A DNA stretch of 64,000 nt from Halisarca cf. caerulea (GCA_963170055.1 CAUJGJ010000003.1:1362869-1426868); one strand, 5' to 3'; positions 23,950-36,493 are shown, counted from the stretch's first letter. The notes: a model not told the origin generated them from the letters alone. A program made the numbers and translations.

Positions 23950-25400
23950 AATAATATTAATCATACTTGAATCTTGCATGATTTACATTTCACATCTATG
24001 GTAAACAAATACTGCACACTCCTATATCATTAAGTGATTGAGGACTGTGCAAGGTGGCTAGTCTAGCTGCTATATAGCCCTGGGGCATGCATATATATCG
24101 GCTAAACTAGCTGGTGGTATGCAGAAGTCACAAACCAAACATGGCTCAATGTGGAGACATGTTTGCAATGACCAACCTTTTTCTTTATACTTTTCACCTT
24201 GATGTTGACCATAGGCATACATTATAAGCTGGGTTATTGGTTCAGAGAAATAAGCCACCCTATCCAAGTCTCTAACTCATAAGGTATTAAAGCCTAAATG
24301 ACAGTCAGTGGGAACCTTATGGGGTGTAATCGACAATATTTGATTGTCATCATACAGTACACCATATGTGGTCCAAATATTATATTGAAAAGAGCGACAT
24401 CAGATACAAAATAACGTTAATTTAAGGATTTAATATTATCCTTCAAATATTGACCTTATTACCAAGTCTGCATTCAGCAAGTACGTACCAGTGTGATAGT
24501 AGTCATAAATCAATGGTCACAACCAGCTGAACTCTTGGGTATGCACACAGATAAATTTGGTCCAAATTTACTTCAAAATGGATGTGAATGTAGCTTAAAG
24601 AAATCACAACACCTATAATGGCCTTGTCACACACACAATATGTGTAATCAACACATGTGGCTTGTTATGAATAACATCAGAAATTAAGGTCTTTCCTTCC
24701 AACTAAACTTAGTATATAAGATATACAACACGTTTTATCACTTTAAACAGTTTAGCGAGGTTATAACTGTTTCTATTGCCAATGGGAGCCCAATTGAGAG
24801 GCTTCCCATGCATTTTGCAGAGTACACTTCAATCTCACAGCCCAGAACTGATATATATTCCAAACACAAGTTGCTTTATTTCAAGGCAAAAGAACAGTTG
24901 TGCACATCTATAGCAAACAAGGACTTGGATATGTGTGCACTCTAAGATAGGCCTTGAACCATTTCAGTCAAAGTGTAGACAGTTTAGCAAAATCTCCAAA
25001 TAAATTTTTAATCTTGTCCCATTTTGACAGTCTCATGCCTCTGTTGGAAACTCATCGATTCATCTTACAAGGCCTAAAGTATCTTGAATGTTCGCTGAGT
25101 CATTCTTATACAATTCGATAACTGTCAGGATTGGCAATATAATTATTATCATTCAGGTCACTCAATAAGTCAACCATGCATGATGGCAGCCATTTACATC
25201 ATAGTCTTGTTCTCAGACCCACGTACAAGCTATTGGCTCTAGGAATGAGAGTAGCTACAGGGGCATAGCCAGAACTTTAAAAAGGGGGTTTCCGATTGAA
25301 AGAAGTTATAAAGTGTAATACTGTATAGCGGATAATTTGTACAAACTAGTATAATACTCTTCAGCATGTTTTTGTAAATCCTTTGAAAAGAAATGACATT
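23950..25400 (-). other. Gene B intron sequence
   Basis: Intron between the tail and transmembrane exons. No coding signal or clear element was recognised. Confidence 0.4.
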
Positions 25401-25419
25401 GTTTGTAAAGTGCTACCTT

Positions 25420-25927
25420 CACTTTCATCTCCAAATATTGGAGTATAAACAGAATCAAATTTAAATTGATGCTTCAAAAGTTTGACAATCATAGTCATAA
25501 CACATTGCTGCTCTAGTTGAATGACATGTGTAACTTGAAACAGTTGCTAGTATTTATAATCTCTAGAACCTATCCAAAGTTTCCTGGTTATTATAATATA
25601 GAGAAAACTGAAATAATTTAAAGTATTTCTAATCACCATGCTGAACTTATGTTGTGTAATATCTACTGTACTACAGTGTACTGTAATATCTACTGTACTA
25701 CAGTGTACTGTAATATCACTTTCATCTCCAAATATTGGAGTATAAACAGAATCAAATTTAAATTGATGCTTCAAAAGTTTGACAATCATAGTCATAACAC
25801 ATTGCTGCTCTAGTTGAATGACATGTGTAACTTGAAACAGTTGCTAGTATTTAATCTCTAGTATTTAATCTCTAGAACCTATCCAAAGTTTCCTGGTTAT
25901 TATAAAATAGAGAAAACTGAAATAATA
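25420..25927. repeat. Direct duplication of about 200 bp, with a short tandem repeat between
   Basis: 25420-25618 and 25717-25927 are near-identical (both start CACTTTCATCTCCAAATATT). The second carries an extra repeat of TAGTATTTAATCTC. Between them TAATATCTACTGTACTACAG is present twice in tandem. Confidence 0.9.
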
Positions 25928-25952
25928 TAATATTAATATACAATATACAGTA

Positions 25953-25990
25953 GAATGTGACCCGTGTACTACAGTACACGGGTCACATTC
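25953..25990. repeat. Perfect 18-bp palindrome next to the assembly gap
   Basis: GAATGTGACCCGTGTACT, two bases, then its exact reverse complement. The N run begins ten bases later. Confidence 0.95.
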
Positions 25991-26000
25991 TAATTAGGTT

Positions 26001-26200
26001 NNNNNNNNNNNNNNNNNNNNNNNNNNNNNNNNNNNNNNNNNNNNNNNNNNNNNNNNNNNNNNNNNNNNNNNNNNNNNNNNNNNNNNNNNNNNNNNNNNNN
26101 NNNNNNNNNNNNNNNNNNNNNNNNNNNNNNNNNNNNNNNNNNNNNNNNNNNNNNNNNNNNNNNNNNNNNNNNNNNNNNNNNNNNNNNNNNNNNNNNNNNN
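26001..26200. other. Assembly gap (200 N)
   Basis: A run of exactly 200 N. The round size suggests a placeholder rather than a measured gap. It lies in the gene B intron between the tail and transmembrane exons. Confidence 0.99.
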
Positions 26201-26452
26201 AGCAATGATACGTTGTGACATCATATGGCTGCTGGAAATGGCCACCCATTGCACGATGTGATTTTAGAAAGTGCAGTGTTTGAGACAAGGGATTTTAACC
26301 TGCAAGGATAAACCATAAGCACCTCACACAGTTAACCTTTCTTCTTTCTTTAGTCTATGAGATGATTTCTTCTGAACATCTAATTTGTATACAAGGGTAC
26401 AAGAACAGGTTAGTGGTAGGGACTAAAATGATGTATTAAAAGGTAAAAATAC

Positions 26453-26566
26453 CTTTAGCTGAACTGTTCCTGAATTTCAAGCAACAGATAAAAATCAAAA
26501 CTAGACATGCCACAACGATGATTAAGGCAATTCCACCAACAACACCACTGACTACTGCTCCAATAT
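26453..26566 (-). CDS. Receptor gene B, transmembrane exon
   Basis: This 114-base exon is phase 1 at both ends (acceptor CTATACTCAG, donor AAAG/GTATTT). It encodes a small-residue-rich start (IGAVVSGVVGG), a single membrane helix (IALIIVVACLVLIFICC) and a short basic juxtamembrane segment (LKFRNSSAK). It is the intact counterpart of the broken exon at 15767-15885. The order Ig, FN3, EGF, stalk, helix, tyrosine tail makes gene B a type I single-pass membrane protein. Confidence 0.85.
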
Positions 26567-27052
26567 CTGAGTATAGATCAGAGAATAATATTACAATATA
26601 ATTATGATTGTAGAATCTGATGCTGGGAAGCTCTTTCCTCCTGCAAACTAGCAAGGCAAAGCTATAATAATACAACAATTTACGCACATACATCATCATA
26701 ATTATATAATAACAGACGTCCATGCATGCTCTGCTTCGGTCACAATTTTAGCATCTGATTGATGTAAATTAATAAACCCGTAGGCTGACCTATTGTCTAT
26801 TTAATTCACTCTGTACAAGGACTGCCTGTCTAGTGGTAGTGGGTCAACATTGAGAGACTCACTTGTCAATCTAGGTCAGAGCTTGGCTATATATGGCAAA
26901 TAATACTGGTATCGTAGCAGAAATAACTCAAGAGAATCAAAATTAGCAAGCACATAAAATAAAGAAGTAATCTTTGGATATGTAAAACAGATCGCTTGAA
27001 AAACATAACTAAAGTACATTTGCAATAATTTGAACACATATCTTAGCCTTAC

Positions 27053-27091
27053 GTGCAGGTGACGAAAGTGGAGGTGAAGTAGTTGGCAGCT
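27053..27091 (-). CDS. Receptor gene B, Pro/Thr/Ser linker exon
   Basis: A 39-base exon, phase 1 at both ends (acceptor GCATGTAG, donor GCAC/GTAAGG), encoding ELPTTSPPLSSPA. It parallels the gene A exon at 13341-13376 and lies between the EGF and transmembrane exons, so it is probably the extracellular stalk. Confidence 0.65.
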
Positions 27092-27181
27092 CTACATGCA
27101 GTAGGAAAGTGATAAATACATGTTATTGAGCAAGTTACATGATTGGTATTAATTAATATCAACATTGCAATCTATTATGTG

Positions 27182-27184
<3 letters not shown>

Positions 27185-27230
<46 letters not shown>
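27185..27230. repeat. (AT)n microsatellite
   Basis: A pure AT tract in the gene B intron upstream of the linker exon. Confidence 0.95.
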
Positions 27231-27234
<4 letters not shown>

Positions 27235-28099
27235 GTTTTAAACTAAATGGAATGAATTATTATGATTTTTTGCACTGTGACACAAAATTCAGCAAATAGA
27301 CAAAAACACCATGTACATACCCAGGTCAAAATTGCAATCATGTTTGCAGGACAAAACAACCATGTTACAACCTTGATTTGACTAGCTTTCCAGCCATGTT
27401 TCATGGCTGTTGCAACAAGATTTTAACTGAAATGATATCCACAGACCATTTACATGTTTGAAACAAGCAGGTAACCACCATGCATGCTTATTAATATTGT
27501 ACAGAATTTACCAAGAAGAGAAAAGCATAGAGTCCATAACAGTATAGAAATTGCAGACTGGTATAAGGCAAAATGGGCATTGGTCTGGACAGACAGGCAT
27601 AAGGCTAGACAGCCAAGACTGCATGGGTTCAGCATACAAATTCCTGCATCATGCATATGGGTTATAATGATGCAATGTTATTCAAGTTGAAAATGAGGGA
27701 TGTATTGGAATTTTCACAATGCACTCAGGGCACAAACCTCTGTCTTAAAGGGTTATACCAGACCTAGCTGTGCATCATCTCTAGCCCATTGCCCCTCTGT
27801 CCTTACCTATCTAGACCTATATACCCCTCTGGTCCAACACATGCATGCATGCTTATCCACAAGTCTGTGTAGCCCGATGCAACAATCATCTCCACCTTAT
27901 TACCACAAAGTACTTTTTGGGACTAATGGCTGCCAGTGATTCCTAATACATCCGATGCTGGCTAAGCCTTGTATTTACAGGCCTATACTCTGTCACAGTT
28001 TGTTGTGTGCAGCTTGCTTAGTTTAACCTTAGTGTTGTAGATACAGATCATTTCCAAGGGGTTCATGTCTAAGCATAAGTGTTATAGGATCTGTGGTCT

Positions 28100-30900
28100 A
28101 AGGATGTTCTTAGCTTCCGATGTGGACTGAAAAAGGTGACGTCACGTGATAGCAACGTGCCTTCTACGCATGCGTGAAGGAAAGCTACATTCAAATTCGA
28201 AGGTACAGAAAGAGCATGGAAAGAAAGCTAGCGTATAGCTTGGTTCTATAAGATGGCATGCATGTATGACGTGCTGCCTTGGAGCGACTCGAACCTGAAA
28301 ACGAACACACGTGGTGATGTTCATATGGAAGAGAAGCCGAAATTTCAATCTTATAAAGATGTTGGAATTGGTTCTCCGTGATCTTAAGTAAGTTTCAGCG
28401 CTGCCATTTGTTAGGTGCTATTTGGCTTTAGCCATCAATATTATAACATTTCGAATGTCTGTTTTTCTAGATGACCGAATCAAGTTAAATTACTCAAATA
28501 ACAGCCGGCTGAATATGGAGGTAACAAAGAAACGTATACTGGATGGAGAGATACGTAAAGATGCCGTAGTAGACGAAACCACCTTATCTTGCATATGTAC
28601 AATGTCAATGTTGAGCAAACCTCATTTTTCAAATTTTATCTTGTAAATGTTTGGATGTGAATTTCAATACAGTATTGATGAGGATTAAATTTCATTCTGT
28701 ATTATAGTTTAATAATATAACATATAGTATGTATTAGTATAAATTATTCTATACCAGCTGTATAGCAGAAAACATGGTAGTTACTTGCTGTCGACATGGT
28801 AGTTACATGGGAGAAACATGGCAAATACAGTTTCAATTTCAAGGTGTATAACTGCCGTTTTCTTCCCTGTAACATGCAAGTTACAGGCTTGTTACCACAT
28901 TGCTAAAAACATTCTTGAAACATTGTAGAATGTGGCAAGTTCTTTTGACCTGGGTATGTACATCATTGCAGTCAACTTGTTTTCCTGCACTTAATTATTA
29001 TGCAGTATGCATTTCATTGACATTGAGTTGTGTGGGATGGTCACGTGCCAGTAACTTGAATCAGCTTAGGAAGCTCTATGACAAGCAAGTAAAAGCTCCC
29101 GACCTTAGACAACTATACACATCACGTTTCTTTCTCGGAATTCTAAGCATTGGTTTTTGGATATTAGTGCTTTCTTTGGCAGGTTTGGATAAAATGTGCA
29201 TGCGCCAATTTAAGGACAAACTAGATTGTGGAAGTGCAGAATCTAATGTTGAGACATTTTGACAATCTTTTAACTCCTTCATTTAGAATCATGGGGCTAT
29301 GTAAAAACATATACTGAAGGTTTGGTATATTATAAAGTAGTGTAAGAAGATTGACTTATAGGCTTAGAGAAGCCTTCTTTACTGGGCAAATTTCTTTGTA
29401 AAAGGTATAAATCTAGATGGTGGTCCATAACCAAGTCCATAACTACAGAAATTTATAAAGAGTGATTTCCAAAAGGTAAAGCTAAATTTTCACTGCTTAT
29501 ACTTTTGATTGCTTGTTCTGCTCAAGTTGAGTCACTATTTCTTGTCTTGTCCTGGCTCCACCTTTTCCACTGAAACTGTTTTCACGACACGAGTACAACT
29601 TGTATGCTGCTGGTAGGATTGTATGTGACATCACTATATTTTACCAAAGGAAGATAACTTTCATCAAAAGAAAATTTAATTGAAAATCAAGATGGTAGAT
29701 ATCTCCGATTTTTAGCATGGAACTCTGAGGTATTGTTCCCAAAGGGCCAAACCCCTAGAATCCAATTGTGCAATGGATAAATTTCCTATAGGATTACCAT
29801 TTTGGGTTGGACAGTTTCAGATAGCATGCTCAGATATATTTATAGGGTACACGTATGCATTAACGAAATTAATATTAAAGCGTAAGTAGACATTCTTAGA
29901 ACAAATGACTTGAGGACATCAATATGTGAGCAGAAAATGAGAATTCAGGTACTTCTCAGCCAAACGTCTGACCCAAACCTTTTTGGGTCAAACCAAATGC
30001 TAAAATGGTCGGACAATGTCTGAATGCTCACCATTATTTCTAACACTGCTAGTGACCCTGGAATATCCCACAAATCCTTGGACATAACAGCCATGTAGTA
30101 GAGCCTGAAGACCCTGAATTGGATTTAGTAAGGTTGGTACCTGTGTGTTTTCTTGAGCCTAATTTTGTGTTCAAAAGCACAATTTAGTAACTTAGTTTCA
30201 ACCAACGCACTTTGGCATTTTTATGTTCTTGACAGTCAGAAAAAAGTCATCATGCAAAGTTTGTGACCCTACACATTATTCTAAAAGACATAGACTTGGA
30301 GTTTTTAGGGTATCACTACTCATACACATGCAAAACAGATCAATTGGTTTCACACCTTCAATAACAGCGGCCATTTTTTTAGGTCTTAAATTAGACATTT
30401 ATTATTTACGTACATATTCTGCAAGTAATAGTTATTGTACGACCAGATGTACATTGGTGTATTAAATTTTATATATTGCCGGCTCAAGTCCTGGGTTGAG
30501 TGGTATAAAGAACCAATGCATGCATGGGCGGATCCAGGGAATGCATAGTTAATTGTTCATACAATAGCTTAGTGGGTGCTAAAGTTAGTTCTCTAATCAT
30601 ACACAGTCTGAGTTGATTTGCGTCACATTGGGAGTGTTTTTGGTTATAACTGCACTATATTTTTGCATGGTATATTGACTATTGACGAAAGTTAATTGCT
30701 ATCATAACACATGAGCACTTGTTTGATACTGCACACTTTTGCTCCAAAAGTGTACGATATACGTTGCAAATGCACGCTTTTTCCTTAATGTTGACCACAA
30801 CCATATAACAAGCGATATAAGATATAATTGATATGCTGGTGTCTATACAACAACTCTTACTGGCGCAATAGAGCATGTTATAATTAATGTTTCAAAAGCA
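28100..30900. other. Gene B intron sequence, no confident gene
   Basis: Open frames exist (+ strand 28422-28646 and 28900-29262). The latter has a hydrophobic segment near FFLGILSIGFWILVLSLAG. I recognise no domain and no consistent exon set. They could be unrelated small exons or chance frames. Confidence 0.3.
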
Positions 30901-30905
30901 AAATT

Positions 30906-30916
30906 AATCATATATA

Positions 30917-30987
<71 letters not shown>
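30906..30987. repeat. (AT)n microsatellite
   Basis: A long AT run that ends exactly at the element starting at 30988. Confidence 0.95.
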
Positions 30988-30990
<3 letters not shown>

Positions 30991-31180
30991 TCAGACCTCA
31001 CTTATCCGCACATCCATTCTGCATGGATTAATTAAATTGCGAATAAAGTGAGGGAACTGGATAAATGAGGGAGCAGTAGCATAGTGTACAGTAGGACTAT
31101 GGCAGATTTGTTCCAATAAAATCTATTGAGGAAGGTGAGGGAACTGGATATCTGAGGTGCGGATAAGTGAGGTCTCCCTG
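30988..31180. mobile_element. pogo/Tigger-like MITE, 193 bp
   Basis: The left end CAGTCAGACCTCACTTATCC and, in reverse, the right end CAGGGAGACCTCACTTATCC differ at two positions. TA flanks both sides. CAG...GACCTC ends with a TA duplication are typical of pogo/Tigger-derived MITEs. It is inserted at the edge of a TA microsatellite. Confidence 0.75.
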
Positions 31181-31431
31181 TATTATATATTTATACATGC
31201 CGCAATTTTGACCAAATGTCATTTTACATGTTCATTGTATAAGATTAGATTGTATCAATAGATTGTATAAGATAAAAGTGCTTGATTTTGTTATTTTATG
31301 TGCAAAGGATTACCTTCCTACAAGTGTAGAATACACTTTAAAACAAAAAAAATCTTGATCAATAGTGCGAACACATGCACTTAGTGACTATTTACATACA
31401 AATTAAGCACAAAGTCATCACATACTGTATT

Positions 31432-31515
31432 AGTCCTGCGAACGTTCCCATGTAGCCCCACTTCCACCTGCCAAATGGCGGGCAGAAGTGGGGCTGGCAG
31501 CGAGACTAACACTGT
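31432..31515. repeat. Small hairpin-forming sequence
   Basis: AGCCCCACTTCCACCTGCC and GGCGGGCAGAAGTGGGGCT form an imperfect stem around AAAT. Flanking words (TAGTCCTGCG, CGAGACTA) may be degenerate element ends. Confidence 0.4.
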
Positions 31516-31964
31516 ACAGCCCTAAAATCAAACCTATGTCCCAAGAAGCATACACATGCTACAAATACTATACTACATCACAACATCATATACAAAACAC
31601 TCAATTAATTAGAGGCACTTTTGCTGTAAAATACCAAGAAAAGAAGTCACAGTGAATAATAGCAACCTTCCTTGCACATATGGAATTAATATCCTTATAA
31701 ATTTGGCAATCCGACTGTACTCACAAATAGCATTAAACCATAGCATAATACAGTATATGTACGTACATCACTTCATAGAAATTCACAAATTGCATGATAT
31801 GGTGCACAAGTCAGCTTGTAATGCACCCATAAAAGTGATAGCATGAAGCCACATGAACCTATATAGAAAGTTTCAGCACAATGTCATATAATATCTAGGA
31901 TTGATACTGAAAAACACGGGAACTCTACTCTAGTGCAAATTTGTTTACACCCAAAAACTAATGG

Positions 31965-32237
31965 GGGGGGGGGGGTGCTGTTGGCTCAGTAGGTTAGCAC
32001 TGAAGTCAGTCAAGCATTGGACAGAAGGCATCACTCCACCTGTGTGTCATTTGGAGTTTTTTTTTCCCTGCACCCCCCTGCCACCAACCTGGGACAGCTG
32101 AGAAGATGACCTACTGCAGCCACCAAACAATTATTTGAATTTGATTTAATTTGATTGTGTGTGTGAGCGAGTGTGTGGGATACTGGGGGCCTTAGTAGTA
32201 GCCTCTGGTTAATGGCCACCCAGTTATAAAATAAGAA

Positions 32238-32268
<31 letters not shown>
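31965..32268 (+). mobile_element. SINE-like retroelement with (ATT)n tail
   Basis: TGGCTCAGTAGG (31982-31993) fits the pol III A-box consensus TRGCNNAGYNGG. About 250 bases downstream the sequence ends in (ATT)n (32237-32268). A good B box was not found: the best candidate, GGCATCACTCC, is degenerate. A tRNA-derived SINE is therefore likely but not proven. Confidence 0.5.
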
Positions 32269-32269
<1 letters not shown>

Positions 32270-33000
32270 AATAAGTTTATAGCTTTCATAAGCAGTTTTT
32301 GATGCACTTTGATATGCTAGGTATACATTGTCATGAGGAAGTAGTCAAAAAGTTAGTTAATCCCATTTGTTTCCATGGCCAGAAATTAGAAGCCTGCAGA
32401 TGGTGAATTGAGGTATGGCCATGCAACATCACTAATATAATTTTAAGATGATTATTTTCTTATTAGTTACATGGTTTTCATCGTCTATTCAACTTTTTAG
32501 GAGAGCCCTGGAAATACACATGTTTTTCAGTACCACATGCAATTGCATAACATTCTGCAGGTGATGGCACAGTATCCTGCCATGCAGTATTACGTAATTC
32601 TTAATGGAGCAGCCTTTTAGGCATAACAGCTCCAAGACCTGTAGAGTGGAACCCTTCTCATCTTCCATTATGCAGGTAAAATTGGCAGTGACATTACGTA
32701 TGTCACACAAACGCATAATATTATTATACAGTTAAAACCACTGTTTAAAGGACACCTCCAAAATGTAGCCACCTCCTTCAAGACGACATCTCTGTTCTGC
32801 ATGGCCCATGAAATCCCTCACTTTGACATGACATCAATTGTGTACATTTAAAACTCTGACTTAAGGATATACCCCTTACAGGACAGTTTATATTATGGTT
32901 CCAATAGTGTCCTTATATTACATATATGTAGATGTTTTATACTATAATATGGGAGGATAATATACAAACTCAATGACATACAGACCTAAATACTACTCAC
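32270..33000 (-). other. Gene B intron sequence
   Basis: Intron between the linker and EGF exons. A minus-strand frame at 32489-32716 contains TANFTCIMEDEKGST, vaguely Ig-like, but it has no convincing splice sites. Confidence 0.3.
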
Positions 33001-33132
33001 CTTCCCTTTTGCAGGTGAAATTGTTGGATGCTAAGATGTAACCATTAGGACACGAACAGATGTAACCTCCAATAGTGTTATTACAAAAATGTGAACAGTT
33101 ATTAGTTGTACTAGAGCTGCATTCATCAACAT
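33001..33132 (-). CDS. Receptor gene B, calcium-binding EGF exon
   Basis: This 132-base exon is phase 1 at both ends (acceptor GTTTATAG, donor GAAG/GTGAGT). It encodes DVDECSSSTTNNCSHFC then NNTIGGYICSCPNGY and ends at FTCKRE. All six cysteines of an EGF domain are present in the C-x6-C-x3-C-x8-C-x1-C-x10-C style order. The DVDEC start plus the N-T-x-G-x-Y segment mark the calcium-binding subclass. It lies between FN3 and the stalk. The gene A copy at 12667-12802 is destroyed. Confidence 0.9.
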
Positions 33133-33368
33133 CTATAAACAAACATCATGTATACCTTGATGATTACCATTTAATTCACTCAAAATTACCAGTACATAGG
33201 ATACGGACAGAAGACAATAGTCTATATATTTCCTGAAGTATCAATATATGAGGTAATATACATAGAACCACCCACTTGTAAAAATTACATGTATAGTAGC
33301 ATGCAATCTCACCATACAATGTACATAAAAAGCAATTTTATTCAATAATTAATATACATTAAACATAC

Positions 33369-33665
33369 CAGGTAATGAATTGAAGGTCACAGAAACTGGC
33401 ATACTCTGGCTGACCACATCGATGACTCCTCGAATTTGAATTCTGTATGCTGTAGTGATGCTGAGACCAAATAAGGTAGCAGTAGCAGTTGGTCCAGAGG
33501 TGGTTACATTTTCACTTGTCACTAAACTATTACTCCTGTAGACCTTGAATTCATAGGTTATATGACTACTCCTAAGACCTTCACACAGTCCACTTGGTTT
33601 ACTGACTGTAACCTCAGCACTTGTGTTGGAAGGAGTAACTCTGGACATCTCAGGAGCAGGGACAA
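33369..33665 (-). CDS. Receptor gene B, fibronectin type III exon
   Basis: This 297-base exon is phase 1 at both ends (acceptor TTTATAG, donor CCTG/GTATGT). It encodes an FN3 domain parallel to gene A: VPAPEMSRVTPSNTS, YEFKVYRSNS, then TATATLFGLSITTAYRIQIR and SVTFNSLP. The N-terminal two thirds are almost identical to gene A at protein level, and the last third has diverged. A (TG)n tract starts about 60 bases upstream. Confidence 0.88.
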
Positions 33666-33724
33666 CTATAAATAAACACAATAAACTATTAGTCCAAAAT
33701 AACTCCTTATGCATTATTTGTACT

Positions 33725-33776
33725 GTGTGTGTGTGTGCGTGCGCACGCAAGTGTGTGTGTGCATGTGTGTATTTGG

Positions 33777-33817
<41 letters not shown>

Positions 33818-33822
33818 TGTGT

Positions 33823-33885
<63 letters not shown>

Positions 33886-33972
33886 TGTGTGTGTGTGTAT
33901 GTGTGTGTGAGTGTGTGTGTGCGTGTGCGTGTGTGTATGTGTGTGCGTGTGTGTATGTGTGTGCATGTGCTT
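33725..33972. repeat. (TG)n microsatellite
   Basis: A long interrupted TG tract in the gene B intron, responsible for spurious His/Thr and Cys/Val frames on both strands. Confidence 0.97.
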
Positions 33973-34482
33973 GCTTAGCTACAGAGTGTTCATTTACATG
34001 AATTTCCATACAAATTCATCATTCAATGATTTCTACAGCATATACAGAGTTAACATTTCGCTCAATCATAGTATTGATGTTATTAACAAAAATCCAAATG
34101 ATTCACTGGGGCAGATCCAGGGAGGGAGCCTTGGGGACTGAAGCTCCCCCCATCTTCAAAAGGTACCTAATATTTAACACTGGTAGAGTTATGGAAGATA
34201 TATTTGGGCATGCCTTCTTACTAGGAAATTAGCTAATAGCTTGAAATTATCACATAGCTGGTTTTATGAACTATTATTTGCTTACAAGTGCCTAAAATGA
34301 ACTCCAGTGTCATATTTTCAGAGCTAAGGTAGCCACTGTCTTTTCCATGTTGCTCTGAGTCTATAAAATGGCTGCTAAAGCACTAGGGGGCATCACAGGA
34401 ACAGGAACAGCTACATACAAAACACAATAGAATCCGTGATATACGTATGTACGTACTACAATTGCAAGTGATTGACGCATAC

Positions 34483-34504
34483 GTGTGTGTGTGTGTGTGT
34501 GTGT

Positions 34505-34565
<61 letters not shown>

Positions 34566-34572
34566 GTGTGTA
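34483..34572. repeat. (TG)n microsatellite
   Basis: A second TG tract in the same intron. Confidence 0.95.
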
Positions 34573-35154
34573 ATTATCTGCATAACTGTCACATTATATT
34601 TCTGAAGCAATTCATCATTGTACATTTTCAGCAGGGTCAGCCATGTGCTCAATCACAAACAATTCAAGTACACAACACCTATAGTATGTTAAAAACAATA
34701 CTGAAGTATGTTCTGAACCGATGTTCAAATGTTCCAACAGCGATGCTAGTGTGTATGAGGCAAGAGATAATCACTATCACTCCACTCTGCAGTGCTTTTT
34801 GCAGCTGTTGGAGACTTTAAAGTGCATAGTACACCAGCTCTTCACATCAGTTTGGAACACATTGCAGTTACATGTAGGGCATTACAGAATAGGATGATTC
34901 TTCTGAATTACTGAATAACTTCCCACACATAACATTTAGTATATGAGAGGATTCATTTGTATTGTACTAATTGCTACACATTGTGGTTAGAATAATCATG
35001 ATTATCAAGGGGGGAACCAGAAAAAAATAAGGGGGGATCACCATCTATATTATTGGTAGATCGCAACTTTACAGATCCTGATCTGAAATTCGTCCTACAC
35101 AGTAGCCTGTTTACAGTATGTACAGTATGTGGTGTCCTAGACATCTGTAAACTC

Positions 35155-35365
35155 ATGTATATATGCAGTGGTGTAAGGAGATGCAGATATGCATGTGGTA
35201 TTGAAGTTATGGATGTATTGGGGTCAAGGGGAAATTTGAGTCTTTAGGTCAAATGAGGTGGTATCTGAGGCCATTTTAGACCATTCAAGGTTGATTTTGA
35301 CACTTAGTAGGGCCTTCTCCATAGTAATTTTGCATTACAAGTTAATGCCTTGCATCTTCCGCCCT
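35155..35365 (-). repeat. Dispersed repeat family R1, copy 4 (reverse, partial)
   Basis: Read in reverse it contains AAGTGTCAAAATCAACCTTG and TCAGATACCACCTCATTT, matching copies 1 to 3. Confidence 0.65.
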
Positions 35366-35929
35366 TATAGGATGGGCCAATCTATATAAATATTCTTACC
35401 TAACAGTCTACATCACATACTCTAACTTATATAGTACTCTACAAGGGTGATCACTTAGTGAACCCCTGTCTTGGACTTAAGGACTTCCCAGCCTAGCCCG
35501 CTAATATATTTCCTGACATCCGATGTCAGAGTTCACAGTAGCTTCCCCTTGACATGAAGCTGCATACATAATTCGTACTTTGCACCTGGGGGTCAATACT
35601 CATCCCAAGTCACTCCTATGAGCCCCAGGTCAAAATATACTTACAAAAAAATACAATATTATTAATATTACCTACTATTTATAATAAATTTTGCATAAAG
35701 TATAGAAATCCATATTCAACCTAACAACATAATATAATTTTAAAGTATTCTCATCCATATCTATGAGCACACATCTACCAACATATTATTTCAGGAAAAT
35801 TCTGCAGTAAAGCCAAAATGTGATCCCATCTAGCAACCACTAAATTTATGTACGTACATGCCTCAATAAGAATTGAAACATGGTATACTTCCATGTTGCT
35901 GTGATTACAAGGAAATGTATGCAACAAAC

Positions 35930-36193
35930 TAAGCATTTCATTGGATAAACCCTGCATGTGATTTTTAAATAGCAGCCTCTTGCGAGCCAACAGCAAATTA
36001 ACAGGTAGACTTGGGAAACATGACGTTAAACCTAATGCAAGTCAAAATATTAAACAAATATTATACTAATATATGTTGGGTCAGGTGCTCCTGATGTAGG
36101 GAAGCTGCATGCTGATCATGTAGCTGTCTGGACAAGCATCAGTGAGATGGATCTATTCCGCTGGTATATATCTATATCTACATCTATCTATCC

Positions 36194-36250
<57 letters not shown>

Positions 36251-36458
36251 CATAATATATATATATCGCACAAGAACACTCACCGGAGATCCACAATCAT
36301 ATCACAAACTTTGTCAACGGATTAGTGTAACTATTCAGAGATTTAACTGTCTATCCATCATCAGTAGCAGTAGGCATGCTATGGACTCATTATTGGATTG
36401 ATTCATCTGTATTTATATCATATTTTGTTTTCGGCTGTGTTGTACTGATTTCTGTCTC

Positions 36459-36493
<35 letters not shown>

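Noticed and set aside
28422..28646. Possible exon (DDRIKLNYSNNSRLNME) preceded by TTTTTCTAG
   Set aside because: Attractive acceptor, but an upstream exon ending at GTAAGT (28386) does not join in frame and no domain is recognisable.
28900..29262. 120-codon plus-strand frame with a hydrophobic segment
   Set aside because: No recognisable domain, no promoter or splice context, and a single frame of this length is not rare in this sequence.
32489..32716. Minus-strand frame with TANFTCIMEDEKGST, possibly Ig-like
   Set aside because: No tryptophan or second cysteine in the right places and no matching phase-1 splice sites.
33349..33966. Long histidine/threonine-rich frame joined to the FN3 sequence
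   Set aside because: The first part is translation of the (TG)n microsatellite in the intron. The real FN3 exon starts at the acceptor at 33665.
36147..36401. Repeated YLSIYLSIY frame
   Set aside because: Translation of the (ATCT)n microsatellite.
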